In this document: positions 7,791 through 17,796 of the stretch, piece by piece
Numbering within the stretch: the stretch's first letter is position 1
How the letters are laid out: every line of letters starts with the position of its first letter
Assembly (NCBI GenBank): GCA_905234475.1
Contig: CAJOHX010000003.1
Coordinates: 1-64,000 of the forward strand
DNA from: an uncultured Bacteroidales bacterium
GTDB lineage: Bacteria; Bacteroidota; Bacteroidia; Bacteroidales; UBA932
DNA: 64,000 nt
Direction: 5' to 3'
Notes under the pieces: generated by a model
What the model saw: only the letters and a program-made list of their open reading frames with translations
Databases searched by the model: none
Told to the model about the DNA's origin: nothing
Position numbers and translations under genes: made by a program

Positions 7791-8052
7791 GAGCCTGAGA
7801 AAAGAGATGGATGCCGTGGATGCGCAGATGGCCGCCCTGTTCGAGCGGCGGATGCAGCTGTCCCGCGAGATTGCCGTGTTCAAGGCTGCCCACGGCCTGG
7901 GTGCGGTTGATCCCTCCCGCGAGGAGGAGATCATCCGACAGGGATCGGCGGTGGTCGGTGATCCCGATGTCCGCGCTTTCTACGTCCGTTTCCAGAAAAA
8001 CATGCTGGCCCTGTCCCGCGAGTGGCAGCAGCAGAACAAAGAGAAGTTATGA
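7777..8052 (+). CDS. Chorismate mutase, AroQ type (stand-alone)
   Basis: 91 aa; MDNLESLRKEMDAVDAQMAALFERRMQLSREIAVFKAAHGLGAVDPSREEEII; TATTTTTG box at 7740-7747. Confidence 0.85.
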   Translation: MDNLESLRKEMDAVDAQMAALFERRMQLSREIAVFKAAHGLGAVDPSREEEIIRQGSAVVGDPDVRAFYVRFQKNMLALSREWQQQNKEKL

Positions 8053-9143
8053 AGAATTCGATAGGCAGTAGCGTGATCCTGACGGTCTTCGGCGAGAGCC
8101 ACGGACCGGCCGTCGGCGTGGTGCTGGACGGCCTCTGCCCGGGCCTGCCGGTGGACGAAGCCGCGATCGCGGAGGCGTTGGAGCGCCGCCGCCCGTGCGG
8201 CCCGTCCGAGTCGGCCCGCGTGGAGCCGGACCGCTTCCAGATTGTCAGCGGCGTGTATCAGGGCCGGACCACCGGCACGCCTCTTACCATCTTGATACCC
8301 AATGAGAATGTCCGCAGCGCGGACTATGCGGCCGTGGAGCGGCTCGCGCGTCCTTCGCATGCGGATTACAGCGCCCAGATGAAATATCACGGCTGGCAGG
8401 ATCCCCGTGGCGGCGGCCATTTCTCCGGCCGCGTGACGGCCGGAATCGTGGCCGCCGGCGCCATTTGCCGCCAGGCACTGGCGGCGAAGGGAATCCGCCT
8501 CGCGACGCACATCCTGCGCCTTGCGGACGTGGAGGATGCCCCTTTCACGGATGTGGCGTCCGAGATCGACCGCATCGAAGCGAAGCGTTTCCCGCTGATC
8601 CTCGACCTTGAGGAGCAGGCGGAAGCGGCCGTGCTGGCCGCGAAGGCGGAGCAGGATTCCGTCGGCGGGGTGGTGCAGACCGGCATCTGCGGCCTGCCCG
8701 CCGGGCTGGGGGAGCCCTGGTTCGATTCGCTCGAGGGGGTGCTCGCCCGGGCGGCTTTCGCCATCGGCGGGGTCAAGGGCATCGAGTTTGGCGACGGCTT
8801 CGGCCTCTGCGCGCTGCGCGGCTCGCAGGCCAACGACCCGTTCCGCATGCAGGACGGTCGCGTGGTGACGTCCACCAACCGCAGCGGCGGCATCAACGGC
8901 GGCATCACCAACGGGATGCCCGTCGTCTTCAACCTTGCGGTCAAGCCCACGCCCTCCATTTCCCGTCCGCAGCAGACGGTGGACTTCGTCGAAGGGAAGG
9001 ACGCGGAGCTCGCGCTCACCGGCCGCCACGACCCGGCCATTATCCGCCGGATCTGCCCGGTCGTGACCGCCCTGACCGCCGTAGTGCTCTGCGACCAGCT
9101 CGCGCTGCGCTACGGGACCGATTATTTCGCACAGCAGCCATGA
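8049..9143 (+). CDS. aroC: Chorismate synthase
   Basis: MKNSIGSSVILTVFGESHGPAVGVVLDGLCPGLPVD..., RPSHADYSAQMKYHGWQDPRGGGHFSGRVTAGIVAAGAI; ATGA overlap with upstream gene. Confidence 0.97.
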   Translation: MKNSIGSSVILTVFGESHGPAVGVVLDGLCPGLPVDEAAIAEALERRRPCGPSESARVEPDRFQIVSGVYQGRTTGTPLTILIPNENVRSADYAAVERLARPSHADYSAQMKYHGWQDPRGGGHFSGRVTAGIVAAGAICRQALAAKGIRLATHILRLADVEDAPFTDVASEIDRIEAKRFPLILDLEEQAEAAVLAAKAEQDSVGGVVQTGICGLPAGLGEPWFDSLEGVLARAAFAIGGVKGIEFGDGFGLCALRGSQANDPFRMQDGRVVTSTNRSGGINGGITNGMPVVFNLAVKPTPSISRPQQTVDFVEGKDAELALTGRHDPAIIRRICPVVTALTAVVLCDQLALRYGTDYFAQQP

Positions 9144-10000
9144 CAGGATTCATCAATTACCAGAAGGTCCTCATCGTGGGCCTCGGCATGATCGGCGGCT
9201 CGTATGCCCAGAAGCTCAGCGCACTGGGCTTCGAGGTCGGCGCGCTGGCCCGGCGGCAGGAGACCCTGGACTACGCCCTGGAGAAGGGCTTCATCGCCCA
9301 CGGCAGCGTGGCCGTGACGCGGGAATACGTTTCGCAGTTTGACCTCATCGTGTCCGCCCTGTATCCCAAGGCCTTCGTCGCCTGGGTGGAGCAGTACCAG
9401 GACTATTTGAAGCGCGGCGCCGTGATTACGGACGTGACCGGCGTCAAGCGCGCCGTCGTCCCGGCCGTGCAGGGGATCCTGCGTGAGGATCTGGAGTTCG
9501 TCCCGGCGCATCCGATGGCGGGCAGCGAGCGCTCCGGCGTGGAGTACGCCAACTGCCAGGTCTTCTCAGGGGCCAATTTCATCATCACCCCCACGGAGCG
9601 CAACACCCCGGAGGGGATCGAACTCATCCGCACCTTGGGCTGCATCCTGGGCTTCCGCCACATCGCCGTGCTCTCGCCCGAGGAGCACGACGAGATGATC
9701 GGCTTCCTGTCGCAGCTCACGCACTGCATCGCCGTGTCGCTGATGGACTGCAAGGAGTCGGAGCACCTGGTGGAATACACGGGCGACTCGTTCCGCGACC
9801 TGACGCGCATCGCCCGGATCAACGAGAACATGTGGACGGAGCTCTTCCTGGAGAACCGCGACGAGTTGCTCGCCCAGATGGACCTGTTCCTCGAGAAATT
9901 CACCGAGCTGCGGAATGCACTCGCCTTTGAAGATGAGGAGAAGATGAAGGAGATGATGCGCCTGTCTACCTATAGGCGTTCTTTCTTTGACAAAAAGTAA
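9140..10000 (+). CDS. tyrA: Prephenate dehydrogenase
   Basis: VLIVGLGMIGGSYAQKL Rossmann motif; TDVTGVKRAVV; PAHPMAGSERSGVEYA. Confidence 0.93.
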   Translation: MTGFINYQKVLIVGLGMIGGSYAQKLSALGFEVGALARRQETLDYALEKGFIAHGSVAVTREYVSQFDLIVSALYPKAFVAWVEQYQDYLKRGAVITDVTGVKRAVVPAVQGILREDLEFVPAHPMAGSERSGVEYANCQVFSGANFIITPTERNTPEGIELIRTLGCILGFRHIAVLSPEEHDEMIGFLSQLTHCIAVSLMDCKESEHLVEYTGDSFRDLTRIARINENMWTELFLENRDELLAQMDLFLEKFTELRNALAFEDEEKMKEMMRLSTYRRSFFDKK

Positions 10001-11038
10001 GTGGCTATGAATATGATTTTTAAGCGCAGGCTTCCTATCCCCAAGGAGATCAAGGAGATGTATCCGATCTCCCCGGAGGGGGCGGAAGCGAAGCGCCGCA
10101 ACGATGCCCAGATCCGGGACGTGCTCACCGGTGCGAGCAACAAACTCCTGCTCGTGATCGGCCCCTGTTCGGCGGACCGGGAGGATGCCGTGATCGAGTA
10201 TGTGTCGCGCCTGCGTCCCCTGCAGGACCGCGTGGCGGACAAGATTGTGATCGTGCCGCGCATCTATACCAATAAGCCGCGCACCACGGGAGCCGGCTAC
10301 AAGGGCATGCTCCACCAGCCCAATCCCCAGGCCCAGTCGGACATGCTCCAGGGGCTGATCGCGATCCGTAAGCTGCATATGCGGGCCATCAACGAGACGG
10401 GGTTTTCCTGTGCCGACGAGATGCTCTATCCGGAGCACCACCGCTTTGTGGACGACGTACTGTCGTACGTAGCCGTGGGAGCGCGCTCCGTGGAGGACCA
10501 GCAGCACCGCATGACGGCCAGTGGCCTGGACATCCCGGTGGGCATGAAGAACCCGACGGGAGGCGACCTGTCCGTGATGATGAATGCCCTGAAGGCCGCC
10601 CAGACCGGGCATATGTTCATCTACCGCAACTGGGAGGTGGAGAGCCAGGGCAATCCGCTCGCACACGCCATCCTGCGGGGTTATATGGACTCGCACGGGA
10701 TCACGCATCCCAACTACCATTTTGAAGACCTGGCGCGGCTGTATACCCTGTATCAGGTGAGCCCGCTGGTCAATCCCGCCGTGCTCGTGGACACGAACCA
10801 CTGCAACTCCGGCAAGCGCTTCGAGGAGCAGATCCGCATCGCCAAGGAGGTGCTCCACAGCACCCGGCACAGCGATGAGATCCACTCGCTGGTCAAGGGC
10901 CTGATGATCGAATCCTACCTGGAGGACGGGTGCCAGAAGCCCGGCGAGGGCGTTTACGGCAAGTCCATCACGGACCCCTGCCTGGGCTGGGAGAAGACCG
11001 AGCGCCTGGTGCTGGACCTGGCCGACCTCTGGGTCTAA
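10001..11038 (+). CDS. 3-deoxy-7-phosphoheptulonate synthase (AroF/G/H-like)
   Basis: LLVIGPCSADREDAVIEYVSRL; YTNKPRTTGAGYKGMLHQPNP; IPVGMKNPTGGDL; VDTNHCNSGK. Confidence 0.95.
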   Translation: MAMNMIFKRRLPIPKEIKEMYPISPEGAEAKRRNDAQIRDVLTGASNKLLLVIGPCSADREDAVIEYVSRLRPLQDRVADKIVIVPRIYTNKPRTTGAGYKGMLHQPNPQAQSDMLQGLIAIRKLHMRAINETGFSCADEMLYPEHHRFVDDVLSYVAVGARSVEDQQHRMTASGLDIPVGMKNPTGGDLSVMMNALKAAQTGHMFIYRNWEVESQGNPLAHAILRGYMDSHGITHPNYHFEDLARLYTLYQVSPLVNPAVLVDTNHCNSGKRFEEQIRIAKEVLHSTRHSDEIHSLVKGLMIESYLEDGCQKPGEGVYGKSITDPCLGWEKTERLVLDLADLWV

Positions 11039-11048
11039 TGTTCCGGCT

Positions 11049-11822
11049 ATGAGAAAGCGAATCTACGAAATCATCGAGCCCGGAATCCGGCGCGACAAGG
11101 CGAGCAGAGCCTACGATATCTTCATGCTGATTGCCATCACGGCCAGCATTATCCCGCTGATGTTTGCCGAAGAGTATCCGGTGTTCCGCGTGATCGAGCA
11201 GATCACGGTGACCTTCTTCATCATCGATTATCTGCTGCGCTGGATCACCGCCGACTTCCGGTCCGGGAAGGGCGGCTGGTCTTTTGTGCTGTATCCCGTC
11301 ACCGGCTGGGCCATCATCGACCTGCTCTCCATCCTGCCGGGGCTCAGCCTGCTGGGCCGGGGTTTCAAGATCTTCAGGGTCACGCGTCTGCTGCGGCTCC
11401 TGCGGATCTTCAAGTTCATTCGCTATTCCGACAAGATCCAGGTCCTGGGGCGGGTGATCCGCAAGGAGAAGAACGTCCTGCTGTCGGTGCTGGTCATCGC
11501 CGTTTTCTATGTCTTCCTGACGGCCCTGATCATGTTCAATGCGGAGCCGCATATCAATCCCGAGACGGGGGTGGCGACGTTCGAGACTTTCTTTGATGCA
11601 CTGTATTGGGCGACCGTCACGCTGACGACCGTGGGATACGGCGACCTCTGTCCGGTCACGGAAATCGGCCGCTTTGTGAGCATGCTGTCCTCGCTGTTCG
11701 GTGTCGCGATCATCGCCCTGCCTTCCGGCGTGATCACCGCCAGCTACCTGGACGAGCTGCGGTCCCGGAAAAAGGGCAGAGGCGACAAGGAGAAACCGTT
11801 ATCCCAGGATCAGCCGGAATAG
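11049..11822 (+). CDS. Voltage-sensor-type potassium channel / ion transporter
   Basis: Arg-rich S4 (RGFKIFRVTRLLRLLRIFKFIR); selectivity filter TVGYGD. Confidence 0.9.
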   Translation: MRKRIYEIIEPGIRRDKASRAYDIFMLIAITASIIPLMFAEEYPVFRVIEQITVTFFIIDYLLRWITADFRSGKGGWSFVLYPVTGWAIIDLLSILPGLSLLGRGFKIFRVTRLLRLLRIFKFIRYSDKIQVLGRVIRKEKNVLLSVLVIAVFYVFLTALIMFNAEPHINPETGVATFETFFDALYWATVTLTTVGYGDLCPVTEIGRFVSMLSSLFGVAIIALPSGVITASYLDELRSRKKGRGDKEKPLSQDQPE

Positions 11823-13187
11823 CTTGTAGAGCTTGTACGGCATGTAGCGGAAGGGGAGGTCCAGGCGGCGCGGGGTGATGATGAGTGCACGCTCGTGCGT
11901 GAAGGCATCGAAACTCAGCTTGCCGTGGTAGCTGCCCATGCCGGAATTGCCGACCCCGCCGAAGGGGACTTTCTCGTTGACGATGTGCATGATGGTGTCG
12001 TTGATGCAGGCGCCGCCCGAGGAGGTGCGGCGGACGACATCCTTTCCCACCTGCAGTTTCCCGAAGAAATACAGCGCCAGCGGCTTCTCGCGGCCGTTTA
12101 CGAAGGCCACCGCCTCGTCCAGCGACTCATAGGTGCAGATCGGCAGGACCGGGCCGAAGATCTCCGTGGTCATCACGGGGGAATCGGGGGCCGGGTCGAG
12201 CACGACCGTGGGCTCGATGTAGCGCGTGGCGGGATCCATCCTGCCGCCGCGCACCGTCCCGGAGGCTTCCGGGCCGGAAATGTAGGACGCCACGCGCTCG
12301 AAAGCCTTGTCGTTAACCAGGCGCACGAAGTGCTCGGTCTCCTGGGGATTCTCGCCCAGCAGGGCGTGGACCTGGCGGAAATATTCGTCCACGAAGGTGT
12401 CGCGTATCTTCTTGTCAATCAGTACGTAATCCGGCGCGATGCAGGTCTGTCCTGCGTTGAGGGCCTTGCCCCAGGCCAGGCGTCTGGCGGCCAGCTTGAG
12501 GTTGGCGCCGTCGGTGATGAAGCAGGGGCTCTTGCCGCCGAGCTCCAGCACCACGGGGGTCAGGTTCTTCGAGGCGGCTTCCATCACCTTGCGCCCGAGG
12601 GCCGGGCTGCCGGTGAAGAAGATGATGTCCCAGCGCAGGTCGAAGAGCTGCGCGTTGACTTCGCGGTTGCCCTGGACCACGGCGATGTAGCGGTCGTCGA
12701 AGGTGTAGCCGATCATTTCCCCGATCACGCGGGAGACGTTGGGTACGTAGGGCGAGGGTTTCAGGAGGGCCGTGCAGCCGGCGGAGATGGCGCCCACGAG
12801 CGGGTTGAGCAGCAACTGGACGGGATAGTTCCACGGGGCGACGATGAGGCTGCAGCCCAGCGGCTCCCGGACGATGCGGCTGCGGGAGGGCATCATCTGC
12901 ATCGGGGTGCTCTTGCACGACTTGCGCGCCCAGCGCGACAGGTGCCGCAGGTGGTTCCGGATCTCGCCGGTCACGAGGCTGACTTCCGTCAGGAAGGCCT
13001 CCTGCTCGGATTTGTGCAGGTCGGTGCGGAGGGCCTCATAGAGGGGCTGCTCCCATTTCTGGATGGCGCCGAGCAGCTTGCGCAGCATTTCCTTGCGGAA
13101 ACGGATGTCGCGGGTGGCGCCTGTGGCGTAGTATTCGTGCTGGAGCCGGTGCAGCTCCCGGATGCGTTCGGTGGGGGTGTTTGTCAT
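11799..13187 (-). CDS. Aldehyde dehydrogenase family protein
   Basis: VLELGGKSPCFI; NAGQTCIAPDYVL; EIFGPVLPI; ends KVPFGGVGNSGMGSYHGKLSFDAFTHER. Start is 13187 or 13190. Confidence 0.93.
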   Translation of the reverse strand: MTNTPTERIRELHRLQHEYYATGATRDIRFRKEMLRKLLGAIQKWEQPLYEALRTDLHKSEQEAFLTEVSLVTGEIRNHLRHLSRWARKSCKSTPMQMMPSRSRIVREPLGCSLIVAPWNYPVQLLLNPLVGAISAGCTALLKPSPYVPNVSRVIGEMIGYTFDDRYIAVVQGNREVNAQLFDLRWDIIFFTGSPALGRKVMEAASKNLTPVVLELGGKSPCFITDGANLKLAARRLAWGKALNAGQTCIAPDYVLIDKKIRDTFVDEYFRQVHALLGENPQETEHFVRLVNDKAFERVASYISGPEASGTVRGGRMDPATRYIEPTVVLDPAPDSPVMTTEIFGPVLPICTYESLDEAVAFVNGREKPLALYFFGKLQVGKDVVRRTSSGGACINDTIMHIVNEKVPFGGVGNSGMGSYHGKLSFDAFTHERALIITPRRLDLPFRYMPYKLYKLFRLILG

Positions 13188-13189
13188 CA

Positions 13190-14023
13190 TTATCTTGTGG
13201 CGTGGGTGGTGTCGTGATGGGCCTGGCGGCCGGTGAAGTGGTTCATGACGGTGTAGAGGCCGCAGACGTCGCCGAAGACGAAGTCGAAGAGGCGCTGCGG
13301 GAAGATGCCTTGCATCAGGCGGATGAAGTGCTCGGAGAAGGGAATGCCCTTGTACCATTTGCCGCGCTCCAGTGCGCGGATGGCCTTGCGGGCGACGACT
13401 TCCGGGTCCTGGATCTTGAAGAAGGAGCGGATGCCGTCGAACATGCCGGTGTTGATGAAATACGGGGCGATGGTGGTGATGCCCACCGGGCTCTTGGCGC
13501 GGGTGAGCTCGATCCGGACGGACTCCGACCAGCCGATGGCAGCCCATTTGGATGCGCTGTAGAGGGCCATGCGCGGCAGGGCGAGCATACCGGCGGAGGA
13601 GGTTACGTTGCAGATGTGGCCGCGGCCGCGCGCCTGCATGTCTTTGAGGTAACGCAGGGCCACGAACATGGCGCCCTTGGTGTTGATGTCGATGGTGCGG
13701 ATGATATCCTGGTCGGTCTGGTCGATGAAGTTGTGGTTGTTGGTCACGATGCCGGCGTTGTTGATGAGGATGTCCACCTCGCCGCAGGCGGCCTTCGCGG
13801 CCTGGTAGGCGGCTTCGACGGAGGCGGGGTCGGAGATGTCGGCGCGGAATCCGCACACGGATCCCTTTGCGGACAGTTCCTTGACGGTGGCGTCGATGGC
13901 CGTTTCGTTGATATCCCAGATGATGACCTGGCGGGCGCCTTTCTCGAGACAGATGCGCGCCATGATTTTGCCGATTCCGGAGCATGCCCCGGTGATCAGG
14001 ACGGTGTTTCCTTGAATTTTCAT
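13190..14023 (-). CDS. SDR-family NAD(P)-dependent oxidoreductase
   Basis: MKIQGNTVLITGACSGIGKIMA; NNAGI; YSASKWA; -7 box (14036-14029) 5 nt before the ATG. Confidence 0.92.
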   Translation of the reverse strand: MKIQGNTVLITGACSGIGKIMARICLEKGARQVIIWDINETAIDATVKELSAKGSVCGFRADISDPASVEAAYQAAKAACGEVDILINNAGIVTNNHNFIDQTDQDIIRTIDINTKGAMFVALRYLKDMQARGRGHICNVTSSAGMLALPRMALYSASKWAAIGWSESVRIELTRAKSPVGITTIAPYFINTGMFDGIRSFFKIQDPEVVARKAIRALERGKWYKGIPFSEHFIRLMQGIFPQRLFDFVFGDVCGLYTVMNHFTGRQAHHDTTHATR

Positions 14024-14099
14024 GGCCGCAAAAATACACATCTTGCGCGTATGGGATGCCGAAATGTGGTGAAATCCGCCGCCTTTGTGGCGAAATGGC

Positions 14100-14483
14100 C
14101 TAAAACAGGGCGATTATTTTCGGGACGAAGACGATCAGTCCGACTGCGGCGGCCGCGAGGGCGCAGAGCAGGACGGCGGCTGCCGCCAGGTCCTTGACGT
14201 CGCGGATGCGGGAATCCTGTTCCGGCTGGACGACGTCTGCGAGCCGTTCGATGGCGGTGTTGAAGGTCTCGGCAGAGATGACCAGGCCGATGGCCAGGGC
14301 AACGCCGATCCATTCCGCGGTGGAAATCCGGAAGATGAATCCTGCGATGATCACCAGCACCGTGACGATGCAGTGGATGCGGGCGTTGGACTCTTCGCGG
14401 AGCATGTCCGCGATTCCGGAGAAGGCATACTGAAAACTGTCGCGAAGTTTTTTGGGGGTGATTTTTCCGTCCTTGCTGTTCAT
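14100..14483 (-). CDS. dgkA: Diacylglycerol kinase / undecaprenol kinase family membrane protein
   Basis: 127 aa; SFQYAFSGIADMLREESNARIH; SAETFNTAIERLADVV; DVKDLAAAAVLL. Confidence 0.9.
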   Translation of the reverse strand: MNSKDGKITPKKLRDSFQYAFSGIADMLREESNARIHCIVTVLVIIAGFIFRISTAEWIGVALAIGLVISAETFNTAIERLADVVQPEQDSRIRDVKDLAAAAVLLCALAAAAVGLIVFVPKIIALF

Positions 14484-14484
14484 G

Positions 14485-15039
14485 TCAGTGGGTCAGGTAG
14501 TGGTCTTGGTGCAGGGCGCCCAGGTCCATCGCCTCGTAGAGGGCCTGGATGCGCCGGGTATCGGCATTGGCATCGTCGGTCAGCTCGACTTTCTGCCCGC
14601 GGCCGATGCGCTTGCGCTTCCAGTCGAAATAGCCCATGTACACGGGGACGCCGGTTTCCTTGGCAATGAGGTGGTAGCCGTTCTTCCAGCGGCGGACGGG
14701 CTTGCGGGTGCCTTCCGGGGCGAGGGCCAGGTGGAAGACTTCACTGGCGTTCATCTCGTGGATGAGGCTGCGGATCAGCGTGCCGGAGTTCGCCCGGTCC
14801 ACGGGGAAAGCGCCCATGGCCCGCAGGAGCCAGCCCAGGGGCGGGAAGAACATTTCTTTCTTGACCATGAAGCGGGCATCCCCGCCGATGGATTTGTAGT
14901 ACAGGTAGGCGATCAGGAAATCCCAGATGGAGGTATGCGGGACGCCGAGCATGATGCATTTCTTCTCTTCGGGCAGCCCTTCGACCACCGTCCATCCGAG
15001 TTTGCGCAGCGTCCAGCCGCAGAATTTACGCCATCCCAT
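14485..15039 (-). CDS. 1-acyl-sn-glycerol-3-phosphate acyltransferase-family protein
   Basis: KKCIMLGVPHTSIWDFLIAYL; FHLALAPEGTRKPVRRWKNGYHLIA. Confidence 0.85.
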   Translation of the reverse strand: MGWRKFCGWTLRKLGWTVVEGLPEEKKCIMLGVPHTSIWDFLIAYLYYKSIGGDARFMVKKEMFFPPLGWLLRAMGAFPVDRANSGTLIRSLIHEMNASEVFHLALAPEGTRKPVRRWKNGYHLIAKETGVPVYMGYFDWKRKRIGRGQKVELTDDANADTRRIQALYEAMDLGALHQDHYLTH

Positions 15040-15043
15040 TATT

Positions 15044-16249
15044 CTATCGTTTGCAGTATTCCTTGAGGCCCTCGCCCAGGACGTGCAGGGCCTTCTCCAA
15101 CTCCGGCACTTCGAGGACATAGGCGATGCGGGCGTGGTTGCGTCCGGCGCCCGGCGTCTTGTAGAACGAGGCGGCGGGGGTCACCATGGTGGTGGCGCCG
15201 TCCAGGGTGAAGTCGGTGAGCATCCAGCGGGCGAAGTCCTCCGCGTCGTCCACCGGCAGCTCCACGACGGTGTAGAAGGCGCCGTAGGGGGTAGGGGCGA
15301 ACACGCCCGGCATCTCATTGAGCATCCGGACCGCGCAGTCGCGCCGGCGGATGTATTCCGCCTTGACTTCGTCGAAATAGGACTGCGGCGTGTCCAGGGC
15401 GCCGATGGCGGCGTACTGGCCGAGCACCGGCGGGCAGAGGCGGGACTGGGCGAATTTCAGGGCGGCGGCCATCACGTCCTTGTTGTGCGAGACGATGCAG
15501 CCGATGCGCGCGCCGCAGAGGTTGTAGCGCTTGGACACGGAGTCCGCGAGGATGACGTTCTGCTCGAGGCCGGGAATGTACATGGCGGAGTAGTGCGGCT
15601 CGTCGGTGTAGCAGAATTCGCGGTATACCTCGTCGGAGATGAGGAAGAGGTCGTGCCGGCGGCAGAAATCGCCGATGGCGAGCATCTCGTCGCGCGTGAA
15701 GAGCTTGCCCGAAGGGTTGCAGGGGTTGCTGATCAGCACGGCGCGGGTCTTCGGGGTCACGAGCTTCTCGAATTCGGAGATGTCGGGAATCTTGAAACCC
15801 TCGTGGATGTCAGTCGGGACGACCTTGAGGGTGATGTCGTTGAGGAACGCAAAGGTCTGGTAGTTGGTGTAGAAGGGCTCGACGACGATGATCTCCTCGC
15901 CGGGACCGGCGGCGATCTGCATGGCCACGGAGAAGGCCTCGCTGCCGGCCACGTCGACCAGCAGCTCGCTGACGTCGATGTCGATGCCGATCTTCTTGTA
16001 GTACTTGTCCACCATGCCCTGGCGGAGCTCCATCAGGCCGGCGGAATTGGTGTAGGAGAGGTGGTGCATCCCCTTGCATTTGCTGACGACGGCCTCGAAG
16101 GCGCAGTCGGGCGACTTGATATCCGGCGCGCCGACGTTGAGATGATATACGTGGATGCCCCGTGCCTTTGCGGCATCGGAGAGGGGGACCAGTTTACGAA
16201 TGGCGGACGCAGGCATGGCCTGGGTCCGGGCGGAAATGTGCAGGGACAT
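15044..16249 (-). CDS. PLP-dependent class I aminotransferase
   Basis: VLISNPCNPSGKLF; LISDEVYREF; DSVSKRYNLCGARIG. Confidence 0.93.
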   Translation of the reverse strand: MSLHISARTQAMPASAIRKLVPLSDAAKARGIHVYHLNVGAPDIKSPDCAFEAVVSKCKGMHHLSYTNSAGLMELRQGMVDKYYKKIGIDIDVSELLVDVAGSEAFSVAMQIAAGPGEEIIVVEPFYTNYQTFAFLNDITLKVVPTDIHEGFKIPDISEFEKLVTPKTRAVLISNPCNPSGKLFTRDEMLAIGDFCRRHDLFLISDEVYREFCYTDEPHYSAMYIPGLEQNVILADSVSKRYNLCGARIGCIVSHNKDVMAAALKFAQSRLCPPVLGQYAAIGALDTPQSYFDEVKAEYIRRRDCAVRMLNEMPGVFAPTPYGAFYTVVELPVDDAEDFARWMLTDFTLDGATTMVTPAASFYKTPGAGRNHARIAYVLEVPELEKALHVLGEGLKEYCKR

Positions 16250-16345
16250 ATTGCTGCTAAATTACTACTAACAAAAATTGTTTCTTGCAAAAGTACCTAT
16301 TTAATTTCAGATAGACTATATTTGTTCGGAGAAAAAACAAGCAAA

Positions 16346-17761
16346 ATGAGAAGAATTACCGCTATTGCCGCTGCGCTGCTGCTTTCCGCAGGCCTGCTGG
16401 CGGCCGCCCAGCCCGACAAGGTCGTCAAAAAGATTATCGAACTCGGCACGACGGACAACCGCACGATGGAGCACGAGGATTTCCTCGCCAACCGCATCGG
16501 CGGACGCCTCGTGGGCACCCACGAACTGGAAGACGCCGAGAAGTGGGTGGCCGGCCTGATGCGTTCCTGGGGCCTGGAGGTCCGCGTGCAGGAGGTGGGG
16601 GAGATCCAGGTCGGCTTCAGCCGCGGTCCCTGGTACGGCCGCAACCTGACGGACGGCACGCCGCTGCATTTCGGGACGCCGGCCTACACCGCCGGGACGA
16701 AGGGCCCGACGCGGGGACATGTGGTGATCGCTCCGAAGACGGAGCAGCAGTTCGAGCGGATGAAGGGGACGGCCAAAGGGGCCTGGGTGCTGCTGGACAG
16801 CCCCTCCCGCGGCCTGGCGCTGAGTTTCCGGGACTCGACGATGATTTCGAAACTGATCGACGCCGGGGCGCTGGGTTTCATCCAGGGAGGCGATCTGCCG
16901 CTGCAGATCCTCTACGACCGCGCCCACTGTTTCGACCTGACCATGGACACGCTCCCGACCGTCTGCGACATCAAGCTGGAGAAGGCGCAGTTCGACGCCA
17001 TCTACAGCAAGGTGCAGGCCCGCGAGCGGGTGGAGCTGGAGTTTGATATCCGGAACCATTTCTTCGCCGGACCGGTCAAATACCACAACATCCTGGGCAT
17101 CCTGCGCGGCAGCAAGTATCCCGACGAATACGTCATCAGCGGCGGCCACCTGGACGCCTATGACGGCGGCACGGGTGCGGTCGACGACGGCCAGGGCACC
17201 TGCGTGACCCTGGAATCGGCGCGCCTGCTCATGGCCGCCGGCGCCAGGCCCAAGCGCAGCATCATCTTTGCCATCTGGACGGCGGAGGAGTACGGGCTGC
17301 TGGGGTCGAAATATTTCGTGGAGAACAAGACCGTGCCCCTGGAGAAGATCTCCAATTATTTCAACCGCGACGGCGGTCCGGAAGTGGCTGTGTCCGTGAC
17401 GGTTCCGCCTGCCATGTACGATGATTTCGCGCAGATCTGCGCGCCCCTGGCCGACGTCAATCCGGACTTCCCGTTCCAGGTGATCAAGCGTACGGCCGAG
17501 CCGGGGCCGCGGCCCACGAGCGCGGGTGGATCGGACCATGCCTATTTCGCGATGAACGGCGTGCCGACGGTGTCGCTGGGCCTGCGGGATGTCAAGGGCT
17601 ACGGATTCAACTACCGCGATATCTGGCACACGGACAAGGATCTGTACAATCAGTGCATCCCGGAATACATGGAGCATTCCGCCCTGGTCAACGCCGTCGT
17701 GCTGTACGGTGTCGCCAACCTGGACCACCTGCTCTCGCGGGAAGGGCTCTACAAGGAATAA
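16346..17761 (+). CDS. Secreted M28-family metallopeptidase with PA-like insert
   Basis: Signal peptide; ISGGHLDAYDGGTGAVDDGQG; IWTAEEYGLLGSKYF; SAGGSDHAYF; TATATTTG box upstream. Confidence 0.9.
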   Translation: MRRITAIAAALLLSAGLLAAAQPDKVVKKIIELGTTDNRTMEHEDFLANRIGGRLVGTHELEDAEKWVAGLMRSWGLEVRVQEVGEIQVGFSRGPWYGRNLTDGTPLHFGTPAYTAGTKGPTRGHVVIAPKTEQQFERMKGTAKGAWVLLDSPSRGLALSFRDSTMISKLIDAGALGFIQGGDLPLQILYDRAHCFDLTMDTLPTVCDIKLEKAQFDAIYSKVQARERVELEFDIRNHFFAGPVKYHNILGILRGSKYPDEYVISGGHLDAYDGGTGAVDDGQGTCVTLESARLLMAAGARPKRSIIFAIWTAEEYGLLGSKYFVENKTVPLEKISNYFNRDGGPEVAVSVTVPPAMYDDFAQICAPLADVNPDFPFQVIKRTAEPGPRPTSAGGSDHAYFAMNGVPTVSLGLRDVKGYGFNYRDIWHTDKDLYNQCIPEYMEHSALVNAVVLYGVANLDHLLSREGLYKE

Positions 17762-17763
17762 AG

Positions 17764-17790
17764 AAAAGGCTCGGGGTGACCGAGCCTTTT
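17764..17790 (+). terminator. Intrinsic terminator
   Basis: AAAAGGCTCGG-ggtga-CCGAGCCTTTT followed by CTTTTT. Confidence 0.8.
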
Positions 17791-17796
17791 CTTTTT

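Noticed and set aside
13181-13195. Possible ALDH-SDR fusion (746-aa ORF 11799-14039)
   Set aside because: The upstream part of the 746-aa ORF is out of frame with the SDR; the SDR stop and ALDH start simply overlap, giving two separate genes.
14927-16345. N-terminal 470 aa of the 944-aa ORF ending at 17761
   Set aside because: Antisense to the aminotransferase; the genuine M28 peptidase begins at 16346 with a signal peptide and its own -7 box.
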